From positions 1,706,405 through 1,770,404 of the forward strand of contig NZ_CH672377.1 of NCBI RefSeq assembly GCF_000153105.1: DNA of 64,000 nt, given 5' to 3'. This stretch comes from Blastopirellula marina DSM 3645. Its GTDB lineage: Bacteria > Planctomycetota > Planctomycetia > Pirellulales > Pirellulaceae. A program made the position numbers and the translations under genes. Every line of letters begins with the position of its first letter. Within the stretch, counting starts at the first letter, position 1. The notes under the pieces are model-generated. The model did not search any database. It was not told the origin of the DNA and saw only the letters and a program-made list of their open reading frames with translations. This document shows, in pieces, positions 16,162 to 25,199 of this stretch.

Positions 16162-17481
16162 CTAAGGCGAGGTCGCCTTCTTCAGCGACTCTGCGATTAC
16201 CTGAAAGTTCTCAGCATAATTAGTCTCGATTCCGGCGACGGCGTCGTTGATTCGTTTTTGCGCGGCGGGGAAGTCAGCGGCGATCTCTGCCGTGGCCGCC
16301 GCGACGTCGTCGCCTGACGTTTCTTCGATGGGAAAATACCACGCGTTCAGGCCGACATCGCGCCACATGTTCCCTTTGATTCCATCTTCCGGCTGATGCA
16401 GGTACATGCAGGGAGTTCCGACCGCCGCGGCGATGATCGGCGAATGGCACTCGCAACTGATCACGGCCGCCGCATCGGCGTACAACGTCGCCGCATCGTC
16501 GGTGATCCAATACTTTTCGTGCAGGACGACGTTCTTCTTCACGTCTTCGGGCAGCGGATCAAACAATAGCGGCCGCATGATTTCGACCTGGTAGGTCATC
16601 TCGGGGCACAGCACCGCTTTGCCGCCGGTCTGGCGAACCCACGCAATGATCGCCGCGCGCAGCTTGGCGTGATCCTCTTCGGCGTGCGCCTCGTTCACCG
16701 CTTCGCGGCGAGCGATCTCTTTCGAATCCAGCCCGGTCTTGCGAATCTTGTGATACGGCGTGTAGCGGAGTCGGGGCACGCAAACGATAAACTTGCGCGG
16801 CTCCAGATCGTTTTCTGCGATGAACGCTTGCGTCGCTTCCGACTCTTTCAACTTCAAATGAAACGTACCGTCCGGCGCGAAGCCCAAGTAGGGCCCGGCG
16901 ACTCCGACTTCTTTGACATTTTGCAGCGATCTCTTTTCTCGCGTGAAAACGAAATCGGCTCCTTCGAGCAAGCTTTGCAATTGCGGCGATAGTTTGCGAC
17001 TGGCCGCTTCGCCTTGGGCGGTGATCGTGACGCCGAGAATGCCGTACGGCTTGCCTGTTACTTTGCGCCAAGAGTCGATATCTCTGGCGGCGACGACGCT
17101 GGGCCCCGACCCATGCAGCAGGAAGTCGGCCTGGTCAAACGCCTGCTGCAGTTCTTCGTTCGAGAACTTTCCGGCGGCGCTAACGTTGCCGCTGACAATT
17201 TTCAATTGCGGATAGTTGGCCAGCAGCATTTCACGCACGCCGCGATCGAGCGCATTCGACCACAGGATGACCTCGACGTTGGGAAGATAGTCCTGCATCA
17301 ACTGCAGCACGCCCGGCGTATGGGCGATGTCGCCGATGTTCACCGTTTGCCAACCGCTACGCAGCAGAACGGTGCTGCGGACGTCCGAAACCGCTTCGGC
17401 GGCGAAAGCGGAAGAGATCAGCGGCAAGCTGGTAACGGCGGCTAGTTGCGCCAAACAGGCGCGGCGGGAGATATTTTGCAT
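16162..17481 (-). CDS. Exported polysaccharide pyruvyl transferase-like protein
   Basis: About 439 residues. The N-terminus (SRRACLAQLAAVTSLPLISSAFA) is a Tat-type signal: twin Arg, hydrophobic core, AFA cleavage site. The mature part matches the polysaccharide pyruvyl transferase layout: TVNIGDIAHTPGVLQLM, HGSGPSVVAARD, PYGILGVTI, CVPRLRYTPYHKI, and the late SCECHSPIIAAAVGTPC. Known members transfer pyruvate from PEP onto sugars and are cytoplasmic. A Tat signal on one of them is odd and suggests a different donor or a non-catalytic role outside the cytoplasm. The start is ATG 17481. Confidence 0.75.
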   Translation of the reverse strand: MQNISRRACLAQLAAVTSLPLISSAFAAEAVSDVRSTVLLRSGWQTVNIGDIAHTPGVLQLMQDYLPNVEVILWSNALDRGVREMLLANYPQLKIVSGNVSAAGKFSNEELQQAFDQADFLLHGSGPSVVAARDIDSWRKVTGKPYGILGVTITAQGEAASRKLSPQLQSLLEGADFVFTREKRSLQNVKEVGVAGPYLGFAPDGTFHLKLKESEATQAFIAENDLEPRKFIVCVPRLRYTPYHKIRKTGLDSKEIARREAVNEAHAEEDHAKLRAAIIAWVRQTGGKAVLCPEMTYQVEIMRPLLFDPLPEDVKKNVVLHEKYWITDDAATLYADAAAVISCECHSPIIAAAVGTPCMYLHQPEDGIKGNMWRDVGLNAWYFPIEETSGDDVAAATAEIAADFPAAQKRINDAVAGIETNYAENFQVIAESLKKATSP

Positions 17482-17565
17482 GGGGACCAAGGCGGTAGAG
17501 GAAGGATTTTCAAGCGACTGGAGCCCCTTTATTTTGCCTGCTGCGAGGGCCGTTGTAAATTCGGC

Positions 17566-17612
17566 GGCCGGTGGGGCGAGAAGTTCTCGCCGGCTCCACC
17601 TTCACGCCGGCC
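17566..17612. repeat. Nested inverted repeat (REP-like)
   Basis: The inner perfect inverted repeat GGCGAGAA G TTCTCGCC (17575-17591) is enclosed by GGTGG/CCACC and by GGCCGG (17566-17571) / CCGGCC (17607-17612). It lies between divergent genes and has no T-run, so it is not a terminator; it has the look of a single REP-type palindrome. Confidence 0.45.
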
Positions 17613-17676
17613 TTGAATTGCCGATAATTGAGCGTGAACGCGATTTGATTTTTCCATCGTCTTGGTAGATTTCGGC

Positions 17677-18525
17677 ATGTCTGACGACCCGCAAGCTCAT
17701 CTCCGTCGCGCCTTGCTGCAGCAAATGCGTGACTGGCAATCGGCCGGCGTCGAGATTGCGCCCCTCGGCCGCAGCTTGGATGTGGCGGAAGAATTGCTAC
17801 GTGCCGCGGCGCCAGCCGCAGCCGCGCCGACGGTTGAACCAACAGCGACTCCCCCCGCTCCACCGCAACCCAGAGCTCCGGTGGCGGCTCCTACTCCTCC
17901 GCCGACAGTCCATCGCGCCGCTCCGCCGGTGCTCAATACAGACCACGGCGGGCGACAACAACAGTTGGACGTGCTGGCCGCCGAAGTCGCGAAGTGCGTC
18001 TTGTGCGAAGAGCTGGCCTGCACTCGAACGCAAACCGTCTTTGGGGTCGGCAATCCGAATGCACGCATCTGTTTTTTCGGCGAGGCCCCCGGCGCCGACG
18101 AAGACAAGCAAGGAGAGCCGTTCGTCGGTCGCGCCGGCAAGTTGCTGACGCAGATCATCGAGGCCTGTACGTTTCAGCGAGAAGATGTCTACATCTTGAA
18201 TACGCTGAAGTGCCGCCCCCCAGGAAATCGAAATCCGACGCCGGAAGAGAACGCCAACTGCATGCCCTACTTCGAGCAGCAATTGGCGATCATTCAGCCT
18301 GACTATATCGTTTGTCTGGGCAAGTTCGCCGCGCAAAACCTGCTGAAGACCGAGACCGCAATCGGCAAATTACGCGGTCAATTTCATGACTACGGCGGCG
18401 CTAAAGTCATCGCGACGTACCATCCTGCTTATCTGCTTCGCAACCCGGCCGCCAAACGCGAAGTATGGGAAGACATGAAGATGATGTTGCGAGACATGGG
18501 CGTCCAGCTTCCCCAGGGCAAATAG
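17677..18525 (+). CDS. Family 4 uracil-DNA glycosylase (Fe-S)
   Basis: About 282 residues. It excises uracil from DNA in base excision repair. The [4Fe-4S] cysteines are C107 and C110 (CVLC) and the pair in [21 protein letters not shown]'s start and end (about residues 176 and 192). Catalytic motifs are GEAPGADED and, near the end, [11 protein letters not shown] Pro/Ala-rich linker of ~45 residues (44-90) precedes the catalytic domain, as in other planctomycete and actinobacterial versions. ATG 17677 is preferred over a TTG 15 bases upstream. Confidence 0.9.
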   Translation: MSDDPQAHLRRALLQQMRDWQSAGVEIAPLGRSLDVAEELLRAAAPAAAAPTVEPTATPPAPPQPRAPVAAPTPPPTVHRAAPPVLNTDHGGRQQQLDVLAAEVAKCVLCEELACTRTQTVFGVGNPNARICFFGEAPGADEDKQGEPFVGRAGKLLTQIIEACTFQREDVYILNTLKCRPPGNRNPTPEENANCMPYFEQQLAIIQPDYIVCLGKFAAQNLLKTETAIGKLRGQFHDYGGAKVIATYHPAYLLRNPAAKREVWEDMKMMLRDMGVQLPQGK

Positions 18526-18607
18526 GCCGACGGCAATTACGCCTTGTCACGACGGGCCTACGAGCTAGGATGACTCGTTCTGAAAAAGTGCTGCTTGGCA
18601 ATCTGCC

Positions 18608-18648
18608 CCGGACGAGACGCGCCGTACCCGGTTATGTAAAGACGACGC
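18608..18648 (+). promoter_or_regulatory. Guanidine-III (ykkC-III) riboswitch
   Basis: CCGGACGAG, then GCGCCGTACCCGG, then a short A-rich bridge and AAGACGACGC, match the compact ykkC-III consensus almost base for base. CCGG at 18608-18611 pairs with CCGG at 18628-18631, and GCGCCGT (18619-18625) can form the pseudoknot with ACGACGC (18642-18648), one C-A mismatch. GAGACGC (18614-18620) could alternatively pair with GCGTCTC (18663-18669) between the AAGGAG ribosome site and the ATG of the SMR gene. That would hide the start when guanidine is absent (inference). Confidence 0.85.
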
Positions 18649-18669
18649 CCTTACCCCAAGGAGCGTCTC

Positions 18670-18990
18670 ATGGCGTGGATTATTTTGATCGTGGCTGGCC
18701 TGCTCGAAATCGGTTGGGCGATCGGGCTGAAATATACCGAGGGCTTCACCAAACCGCTCCCCAGCGTGCTGACCGCCGCCGCGATTGTCACCAGCATGTT
18801 TCTCTTGTCCGTTTCGGCGCGAACCATTCCGATCGGCTCGGCCTATGCAATTTGGGTGGGCATTGGGGCGAGCGGCGCCGCGCTGCTGGGCGTTTGGCTG
18901 TTTGGCGAAAGCTTGTCGCCCGCGCGGGGATTTTTCCTGCTGCTGTTGGTGGGGTCGATCATCGGGTTAAAATTGACCTCGGGCCATTAA
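18670..18990 (+). CDS. sugE: SMR-family guanidinium exporter (SugE/Gdx)
   Basis: A 106-residue small multidrug resistance protein with four transmembrane helices that works as a dimer in the inner membrane, exchanging protons for guanidinium. The essential Glu13 lies in LLEIGWAIGLKYTEGF, and the helix-3 packing motif appears as GSAYAIWVGIGASGAALLG. The guanidine-III riboswitch directly upstream fixes its role as Gdx rather than a quaternary-ammonium pump. Ribosome site AAGGAG at 18658-18663. Confidence 0.93.
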   Translation: MAWIILIVAGLLEIGWAIGLKYTEGFTKPLPSVLTAAAIVTSMFLLSVSARTIPIGSAYAIWVGIGASGAALLGVWLFGESLSPARGFFLLLLVGSIIGLKLTSGH

Positions 18991-19013
18991 TCCTCTCTAG
19001 GCGGAGAGCCACC

Positions 19014-19208
19014 ATGCAAGAAGATGCAAGCTACGTCTGTGACGCCTGCGGCGAAGAGATTGTCGTGCCGATCGATCTGTCGGAAGGCCATACGCAAACC
19101 TATGTCGAAGATTGTCCCGTCTGCTGCCGGCCCAGCGTGATCCATGTTGAGGTGGATGAAGATGGCAACGCCCAAGTTTGGGCCGAGCCGGAACAAGATT
19201 ACGACTGA
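19014..19208 (+). CDS. CPXCG-motif cysteine-rich small protein
   Basis: A 64-residue protein with two Cys pairs, YVCDACGEEI and EDCPVCCRP, which likely bind one zinc ion, followed by an acidic β-rich tail. This is the small CPXCG family found beside many genes in Proteobacteria and Planctomycetes; its function is unknown. A GGAG ribosome site lies about 10 bases before the ATG. It may share a transcript with sugE, 23 bases upstream. Confidence 0.85.
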   Translation: MQEDASYVCDACGEEIVVPIDLSEGHTQTYVEDCPVCCRPSVIHVEVDEDGNAQVWAEPEQDYD

Positions 19209-19249
19209 GCGAACTGGTTAGAACGAATTCGGTAACGTGGGGTTGCAAC

Positions 19250-19885
19250 GTGTTTTTAGCTCTCCTCGCCCATTGGCGATTTGCGCCCATCTACGTGATC
19301 TTGCTTTCCACAACCGATTGCGGCGCAACGCACTGGGTGCGGGGAACGACCGATCATTATAAAGAGGGACTTTTCTTCCTCTCCCTCTTTCCTTTGATTG
19401 GTTGCTTCTTTTGGATCGTGATTTGGGGAAGCCTGCTGCTGCCGCGCGTTGGCGATGAAGACGAAACGGAAGAAGACGAAACGGAAGTGGCTGCAACGGA
19501 CGTGGACGCAACGGAAGAAGAGGACGAAGAAGAAGAAAACGCTGATCTTAGTCAACCAATCAAAATCAGCCTTATCATCCTTGCGATGGTTTCGGTTCCG
19601 ACGATCGCCAGCCTGTGCTTCTCTCGCGCAGAAGTGAATCAACAGCATTATCGCCTTGTCTTTCAAACCACCGAAGCGAATGGGGTGGAGATCCGCTATG
19701 ACGAGATTAGTGAGATCCGGCTCATCACTCGCGGGGACCGGGCTTATTTGATTTGCACTCGTCACGATGGCGAGGAAGTAGAATTTCGGTACTACAACTT
19801 CGCCAAGGAATCGGGGGATAAGTTCCTGGAATATGCGCGGGAAAAGGAAATCCCAATCATCGACAATCGACAGCAACAGAACTGA
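19250..19885 (+). CDS. Membrane protein with acidic linker, unknown
   Basis: About 211 residues: a hydrophobic N-terminus, a transmembrane helix (GLFFLSLFPLIGCFFWIVIW), then a ~35-residue linker made almost only of Asp, Glu and Thr (DEDETEEDETEV... EEEDEEEE), another helix (ISLIILAMVSVPTIASLCF) and a C-terminal soluble domain (YDEISEIRLITRGDRAYLIC). No family recognised. The start is uncertain: GTG 19250 is proposed, while ATG 19178 would overlap the CPXCG gene. The C-terminal domain resembles that of the next gene. Confidence 0.55.
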   Translation: MFLALLAHWRFAPIYVILLSTTDCGATHWVRGTTDHYKEGLFFLSLFPLIGCFFWIVIWGSLLLPRVGDEDETEEDETEVAATDVDATEEEDEEEENADLSQPIKISLIILAMVSVPTIASLCFSRAEVNQQHYRLVFQTTEANGVEIRYDEISEIRLITRGDRAYLICTRHDGEEVEFRYYNFAKESGDKFLEYAREKEIPIIDNRQQQN

Positions 19886-20059
19886 CCGGCAGCTTCGCAA
19901 TTCTGAACGGAATTATCTCGACCATTTTGCGATCAGAAATCTGCTGGAACGCCCCATGCGAGGGATGTACAATCAGCCCTAATGTACGGTCCGGCGGCCT
20001 CTCCCTGGTCGCGGTGACGCCCTCTTTCTCTTTTCCCTTAAAACTCTCGGGAGATCGCG

Positions 20060-20608
20060 ATGGTCGGTTCTTCGAAATGGTTTTCACTGCTCTTGGGCGC
20101 CGCGTTGTTGACGGCCTTTGTCGGCTGCGGGGTGAACGAACACCTTTCCGACGAAGGCGTTTTGTCGGCGTCGAAAAGCCCATTGGAAGCGATCGGCTAT
20201 TTTTTTGGAGGCATCGCCCTCGCGGCAGGCGGCTGGTTTATGACGCAGGTCTGGGCTCGGATCGGAATCGCGATGATCGTGCTGGGGTGTCTGGGGACGC
20301 TTTACATGGCGCCGGCCGCACTGTTTGAAAAGGCGATCGCCGATTCGGAACACTTTGTTTCGTCCCAAGGTTTCCTGGGAATGACGCATCACGAAGTCAT
20401 GATGAAAGATCTGGATCACATCCAGTTCGTGACCGAAACACGCCGCTCACGTCGCGGCGGCACAAGTTACGACCATTACATGGTCTGCCACTGCAAAGGG
20501 GGCGAGCAGAAAAAAATCCAGGTCGATAGCGATGTCCAGCAACCGGCCGCATTCCATTTTCTGCAATTAGCGGACGAAAATGGGATACGCATCGAAGGGC
20601 TCGACTAG
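20060..20608 (+). CDS. Membrane lipoprotein, unknown, related to preceding gene
   Basis: A 182-residue protein. The N-terminal helix ends in the lipobox-like TAFVGC (C23), followed by two further hydrophobic segments (YFFGGIALAAGGWFMTQVW, IGIAMIVLGCLGTLYMAP) and a soluble domain with DLDHIQFVTETRRSRRGG and YMVCHCKGGEQKKIQV, ending LADENGIRIEG. The succession 'acidic-His/Ile-rich strand, charged turn, Y-x-[IV]-C-x-[CH]-x-x-G-x-E' is also seen at the end of the protein encoded just upstream, so the two may be diverged tandem duplicates. Function unknown. Confidence 0.65.
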   Translation: MVGSSKWFSLLLGAALLTAFVGCGVNEHLSDEGVLSASKSPLEAIGYFFGGIALAAGGWFMTQVWARIGIAMIVLGCLGTLYMAPAALFEKAIADSEHFVSSQGFLGMTHHEVMMKDLDHIQFVTETRRSRRGGTSYDHYMVCHCKGGEQKKIQVDSDVQQPAAFHFLQLADENGIRIEGLD

Positions 20609-20741
20609 GCGCGCTGGCCAACGGTTCGCAAAGCGGGGGCGTTTTTCTTAAAATGAATCGCGGTTGTTGACGAATATCTAGCAACCACCGCCGGCAAGGA
20701 GGATTTGCCCGGATTTCGCGCCCCGTGCTTTGAGAACGATC

Positions 20742-21284
20742 ATGACCGATCCGCAACGCGACACCCAATTTTCGGAGTCAATGCCGCTCAAGCCTGACGT
20801 TGACTACGTGATGCTTTCGCGCTGGCCGCAAGATGGGGACGATTGGATCCATCCCGACGATCGCGCTTTGGCCGCCGGCATGATTCCAAGCGACCGGATC
20901 TTTCGCCGCGAGTTGCAACCGGATGGATATTACGAACTCGCCTATGGTCCCCGCAAAATCCGCATTCGTCCTGTGCTGGCCGAAGTAGCGCCGCAGCCTG
21001 AGTTTGAGATCGGCCAGGTCGTCAAGCTGAAGCTGGCGTTCGAGGGGGATCACAGCGACATCGGCCGCATCTATTCGATTCGCTATAGCCAATACTACGA
21101 CGCACCGCAGTATTACTTGATTCGCGGCGACATGAAAAGTCGCACGCCGTATCTGGGCGAGGCGCTGGAGCTGTTTGTCAAAGACGGACAGCTGCGCGAG
21201 CCTGACGAGTTCCCCCAGTGGAACCCGCCCGAGCCAGACGCCGCAAACCGAGAAGAGGACAACCGGTACGGCGAAGGGATCTAA
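20742..21284 (+). CDS. Conserved-looking soluble protein, unknown
   Basis: About 180 residues without signal or membrane segment; acidic, Tyr- and Pro-rich, with two strand-rich parts (DRIFRRELQPDGYYELAYG and VVKLKLAFEGDHSDIGRIYS) and a polar tail. No family recognised. ATG 20742 is used in place of a TTG 12 bases upstream. It ends eight bases from the convergent pgi gene. Confidence 0.65.
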   Translation: MTDPQRDTQFSESMPLKPDVDYVMLSRWPQDGDDWIHPDDRALAAGMIPSDRIFRRELQPDGYYELAYGPRKIRIRPVLAEVAPQPEFEIGQVVKLKLAFEGDHSDIGRIYSIRYSQYYDAPQYYLIRGDMKSRTPYLGEALELFVKDGQLREPDEFPQWNPPEPDAANREEDNRYGEGI

Positions 21285-21292
21285 TTCGCCGC

Positions 21293-22924
21293 TTACCGCT
21301 TCAGCTTGCGATAACGAGCGATCAGCGCGTTGGTCGAGCTGTCATGCTCGAGCGCCGGTTCGGACTTGGAGGTCAGCTCTGGCACAATCCGATTGGCCAA
21401 CACTTTCCCTAGCTCGACGCCCCATTGGTCAAACGAGTTGACGCGCCAGATCGTTCCCAAGGTGAAAACCTTGTGCTCGTAAAGCGCGATCAACTTGCCC
21501 AGCGCCGCTGGAGTCAGCTTGTCGATCAACAGCGAGTTGGTCGGACGATTGCCGGGGAACGTACGGTGCGATATCTGGAAGTCAGCGACTCCATCCGCTT
21601 TCACTTCGGCCGCCGTCTTGCCAAACGCAAGCGCCTCAGGCTGGGCGAAGAAGTTGGCCATCAACTTGTCGTGATGATCTCCTAGCGGATTCAGCGATTG
21701 GCAAAAACCGATAAAGTCGCAGGGGATCAGCTTCGTCCCTTGATGGATCAATTGGTAATAGGCGTGCTGCCCGTTGGTTCCCGGCGTTCCCCAGACGATC
21801 GGTCCGGTCTGATAGTCGACCGGCGAACCATCCAAGGTGACGCGCTTGCCGTTGCTCTCCATGTCCAACTGCTGTAGGTACATGCTGAACTTGCCGAGAT
21901 AGTGATCGTACGGCAGCACGGCTTGCGTTTGGGCGCCAAAGAAATTGTTGTACCAAAGGTTGAGCAGCGCCATGAGGACCGGAATATTTTGATCCAACGG
22001 CGCCGTGCGGAAGTGCTCGTCCATTTCGTGAAACCCGGCGAGCATCTCGCGGAAGTGATCGCCGCCGACGGCGATCATCAGCGATAAGCCGATCGCCGAA
22101 TCGAACGAGTAGCGCCCGCCGACCCAATCCCAAAACTCAAACATATTGGCCGTGTCGATGCCGAACTTGGCGACCTCTTTCTCATTGGTCGAAAGCGCGA
22201 CAAAGTGCTTGGCGATCGCGGCTTCGTCTTTCAACGTTTCGAGACACCAGAGTCGCGCGGTATGCGCGTTGGTCAGCGTCTCTTGCGTGGTGAACGTCTT
22301 CGACGCGATGATGAACAGCGTTTCGGCCGGATCGAGGTCATGGATCGCCTCGGCCATGTCGGCGCCGTCGATGTTCGAGACGAACCGGAACGTCAGATTG
22401 CGATCGCTGTAGTGCTTGAGCGCGTCATAGGCCATCGCTGGTCCCAAGTCAGACCCGCCGATGCCGACGTTGATGATGTTTTTGATCGGCTTGCCGGTCT
22501 GCCCGCGCCAATCGCCGCCGCGAATCTTGGCGGCGAAAGCTGCCATTTTGTCGAGGACCGCATGGACCGCCGGCACAACGTTCTCACCATCCACGTCGAT
22601 CGTCGCGCCTTGCGGAGCTCGCAGCGCCGTATGCAATACGGCCCGATCCTCGGTGACGTTGATCTTGTCGCCGCGGAACATCGCGTCGATCCGCTGGCGC
22701 AGACCAGAGGCTTCGGCCAATGCGATCAGCAGCGAGACGGTTTCGGCGGTTATCCGATTCTTGGAATAGTCGAGATAAATACCGACCGCGTCGAGTGAGA
22801 ACTTTTCGCCCCGGTCCGCCTCGTTGGCGAATAGATCGCGCAGCTGGACGTCGGCCAGCTGATCGTAGTGCGATTGGAGAGCCTGCCAGGCGGCGGTTTG
22901 AGTCAACGATGGTGCGGCCGTCAT
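21293..22924 (-). CDS. pgi: Glucose-6-phosphate isomerase
   Basis: A 543-residue enzyme interconverting glucose-6-phosphate and fructose-6-phosphate. Diagnostic segments: [62 protein letters not shown] (catalytic Glu/His region) and [15 protein letters not shown] near the end, matching the two PGI signatures. Length is normal. The longer open frame up to 23047 has no conserved content, so ATG 22924 is taken as the start. Confidence 0.95.
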   Translation of the reverse strand: MTAAPSLTQTAAWQALQSHYDQLADVQLRDLFANEADRGEKFSLDAVGIYLDYSKNRITAETVSLLIALAEASGLRQRIDAMFRGDKINVTEDRAVLHTALRAPQGATIDVDGENVVPAVHAVLDKMAAFAAKIRGGDWRGQTGKPIKNIINVGIGGSDLGPAMAYDALKHYSDRNLTFRFVSNIDGADMAEAIHDLDPAETLFIIASKTFTTQETLTNAHTARLWCLETLKDEAAIAKHFVALSTNEKEVAKFGIDTANMFEFWDWVGGRYSFDSAIGLSLMIAVGGDHFREMLAGFHEMDEHFRTAPLDQNIPVLMALLNLWYNNFFGAQTQAVLPYDHYLGKFSMYLQQLDMESNGKRVTLDGSPVDYQTGPIVWGTPGTNGQHAYYQLIHQGTKLIPCDFIGFCQSLNPLGDHHDKLMANFFAQPEALAFGKTAAEVKADGVADFQISHRTFPGNRPTNSLLIDKLTPAALGKLIALYEHKVFTLGTIWRVNSFDQWGVELGKVLANRIVPELTSKSEPALEHDSSTNALIARYRKLKR

Positions 22925-23230
22925 GGTACGAATCTCCCGAAGGTGGCGAGCGAACTCGATATTTTTCCTAACAAGCCGAGAGCCCAAACGGCCCGACTCG
23001 GCAGATTTGTAGTTTAACGGTCTAGTCCTCGTGGACGTAGCGGGCAAGCAGAAAAAGCTCGCGGCGAACGACTTCTTCCCAAGCGAGCGGCGGCGAGCCT
23101 AGTCGCGATTCTTCATCTTTCCGTTCTTCTCTATGATATTTCGATGTATCATAAAGAATCTTCCGCGTAGACGGAGGGCAGCGCCCCATTTTTCAGCCAT
23201 TCCCCCCCGCTTTCTTCATGAGTTCGTCAC
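22925..23230. other. Divergent intergenic region with inverted repeat
   Basis: About 300 bases between the divergent pgi and amidohydrolase-like genes, with no gene. It contains the inverted repeat TATGATA (23133-23139) / TATCATA (23148-23154) with an 8-base spacer in an AT-rich patch, a possible operator or promoter region for the rightward gene. Confidence 0.4.
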
Positions 23231-24127
23231 ATGACTGTGAGCGCCGCTAATGTCACACGCCGCGATTTTCTCACGCTGACCGCCGCCGGCGGTTTGCTGG
23301 CCAATGCGCGGCGATCGCAGGCCGAACCGGTTACTGGAGCCGAGTCAGTCACCCCATCGTGGGTCGACGCTAACGTCTATTTGTCACGCTGGCCATTTCG
23401 CCGTATGCGATACGACACGCCAGACGCTTTGGCATCGATGCTACGCAGCAAAGGGATCACCCAGGCTTGGACCGGCAGCTTGGACGGCGTCTTTCATAAA
23501 GATATCGGCGCCGTCAATCGGCGATTGTCGGAAGCGTGCGCCCAACAGGACGATGGACTGCTGGTCCCGTTCGGTTCGATCAATCCGCTGTTGCCCCAGT
23601 GGCGTGACGAATTGCGTCTTTGCGCCGAGCGATACCGGATGCCGGGGATTCGGCTGCACCCCAGCTATCACGGGTATGACCTGAAAGAACCGCGGTTGGC
23701 GGAGTTGCTGCAAAGAGCGGCGGAACTGAACCTGATCGTGCAGCTTTGCGCCTGGCTCGAAGACGCGCGAACCCAACATCCCCAGATGCGCGTGCCGGAC
23801 GTTGACCTGGCGCCGCTCGGCGATCTGGCCGCGTCGACTTCTGGATTGCGTCTGGTGCTGCTCAACGGCGTGAAGAACGCGGCGGGAGTCGCCCAAGCCA
23901 AACTACTTCAGTTGCCCAACGTCTATTGCGACATCGCCCAGTTAGAAACCAGCGAAGGCGTTTCGAAGCTGTTGGCGACGACCACGGCCGAGCATCTGTT
24001 GTTTGGGTCGTATTCGCCGATGTTCTATTTTGATTCGGCGCGGCTCAAGCTGACCGAGTCGGTTCTGACGCCGCAGCAAGATCAAGCGATTCGTTTTGGC
24101 ACGGCCCGCTCGCTGCTTCCCGCCTAG
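23231..24127 (+). CDS. Tat-exported amidohydrolase-like TIM-barrel protein
   Basis: A 298-residue protein with a Tat signal (TRRDFLTLTAAGGLLANA). The body follows the amidohydrolase-2 barrel: WVDANVYLSRWPFRR, VPFGSINPLLPQW, PGIRLHPSYHGYDL, LNLIVQLCAWLEDART, FGSYSPMFYFDS. The normal metal ligands are missing: the strand-1 HxH is replaced by DANVYL, and the last Asp of the GSDxP motif by SYSP. So it probably lacks the usual hydrolase or decarboxylase activity or uses another mechanism. It forms a pair with the next gene, 26 bases away, which has the ligands. Confidence 0.7.
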   Translation: MTVSAANVTRRDFLTLTAAGGLLANARRSQAEPVTGAESVTPSWVDANVYLSRWPFRRMRYDTPDALASMLRSKGITQAWTGSLDGVFHKDIGAVNRRLSEACAQQDDGLLVPFGSINPLLPQWRDELRLCAERYRMPGIRLHPSYHGYDLKEPRLAELLQRAAELNLIVQLCAWLEDARTQHPQMRVPDVDLAPLGDLAASTSGLRLVLLNGVKNAAGVAQAKLLQLPNVYCDIAQLETSEGVSKLLATTTAEHLLFGSYSPMFYFDSARLKLTESVLTPQQDQAIRFGTARSLLPA

Positions 24128-24153
24128 CATCCTCTGCGATTGAGTTTCAACCG

Positions 24154-24933
24154 ATGAAGATTTGGGATATGCATTGCCATCTGCCTTCGCCGCAACTGAC
24201 CGGCGAGAGCTTGATGGAACAAGCGGAGCAGCTGCTCGAGATCGCCGGGCGAGTTGGGATCAGCAAGCTGTGCCTGTTTTTGGAAGTCGGCAAGCCGCTC
24301 GGGCCTTTCTCCGACGACGAAATCGTCCGCGTGCTAGAACGCTACTACGATCGCTTGTATGGGTTTGTCTGGTGCGATTTGCAGCAGACGGCCGAGAGCG
24401 TTGATCTGCTGCAAAAATGGGTGGGGGACGGCCCGATGGTCGGACTCAAGCTCGGCGGCTTTAGTGGAGTTTGCAGTCGCCGCGAATACGCACCAGTCTT
24501 TGAAAAAGCGATCGATCTGAAAGCGGTCATCTATCAGCACACTTGGCTGAAAGTCTCAGGCAACCTGCCGAACGAGTCGACCCCGCAGGACGTGGTTGAT
24601 TTGGCGAAACGATATCCCGACTATCCCTTCATCTGCGGACATTCTGGCGGCGACTGGGAAGTCGGCATTCGCGCGGTGACCGCCGCTCCCAATGTGTCGA
24701 TCGGCATCGGCGGCTTTTATCCGACCTCCGGCATCGTCGAGTCAGGCGTCCGCCAACTCGGGGCCGAGCGAGTCTTATATGGAAGCGATGCGCCGGGACG
24801 CAGCTTCTCTTCTCAGCTGGGCAAAGTGCTGGGCGCCGATCTGCCGGATGAACATAAGCAGATGATCCTGTACGACAATTTCGACCGGTTAATGCAGCCG
24901 ATCTCGCGGAAGAAGGGTTGGATCGCCCCCTGA
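24154..24933 (+). CDS. Amidohydrolase family 2 enzyme
   Basis: A 259-residue soluble metal-dependent TIM-barrel hydrolase or decarboxylase. Ligand motifs are intact: WDMHCHLPSP on strand 1 (HxH), the His in YQHTWLKVSGN, ICGHSGGDWE, and LYGSDAPGR with the terminal Asp. The substrate is unknown; relatives act on aromatic acids or related carboxylates. It is co-directional with and close to the ligand-poor paralogue upstream, so the two are probably co-expressed. Confidence 0.8.
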   Translation: MKIWDMHCHLPSPQLTGESLMEQAEQLLEIAGRVGISKLCLFLEVGKPLGPFSDDEIVRVLERYYDRLYGFVWCDLQQTAESVDLLQKWVGDGPMVGLKLGGFSGVCSRREYAPVFEKAIDLKAVIYQHTWLKVSGNLPNESTPQDVVDLAKRYPDYPFICGHSGGDWEVGIRAVTAAPNVSIGIGGFYPTSGIVESGVRQLGAERVLYGSDAPGRSFSSQLGKVLGADLPDEHKQMILYDNFDRLMQPISRKKGWIAP

Positions 24934-25199
24934 TCCCCAACCTAGACGCACAAAGTGATTCGCCGCGCTACGGCTCGAAAAGCAGGGAGCCTGAGGATTG
25001 AGCTGTAAGGGCGACGCGGAGAAGATATTGCAGCTTCAAATCTCCCGTAATCCCGGTCGTTTGCGATGCAAAATATCTCGCTTTAGCCGATAATCTTGGT
25101 ATGATTACTGGATAGCGTCATCCACCCACCAGGCGCTATCCCACCCCGCCCAATCGCTGCAACCCCAGCCACAGTCCTACCTTACGGCAATCCTACGCC

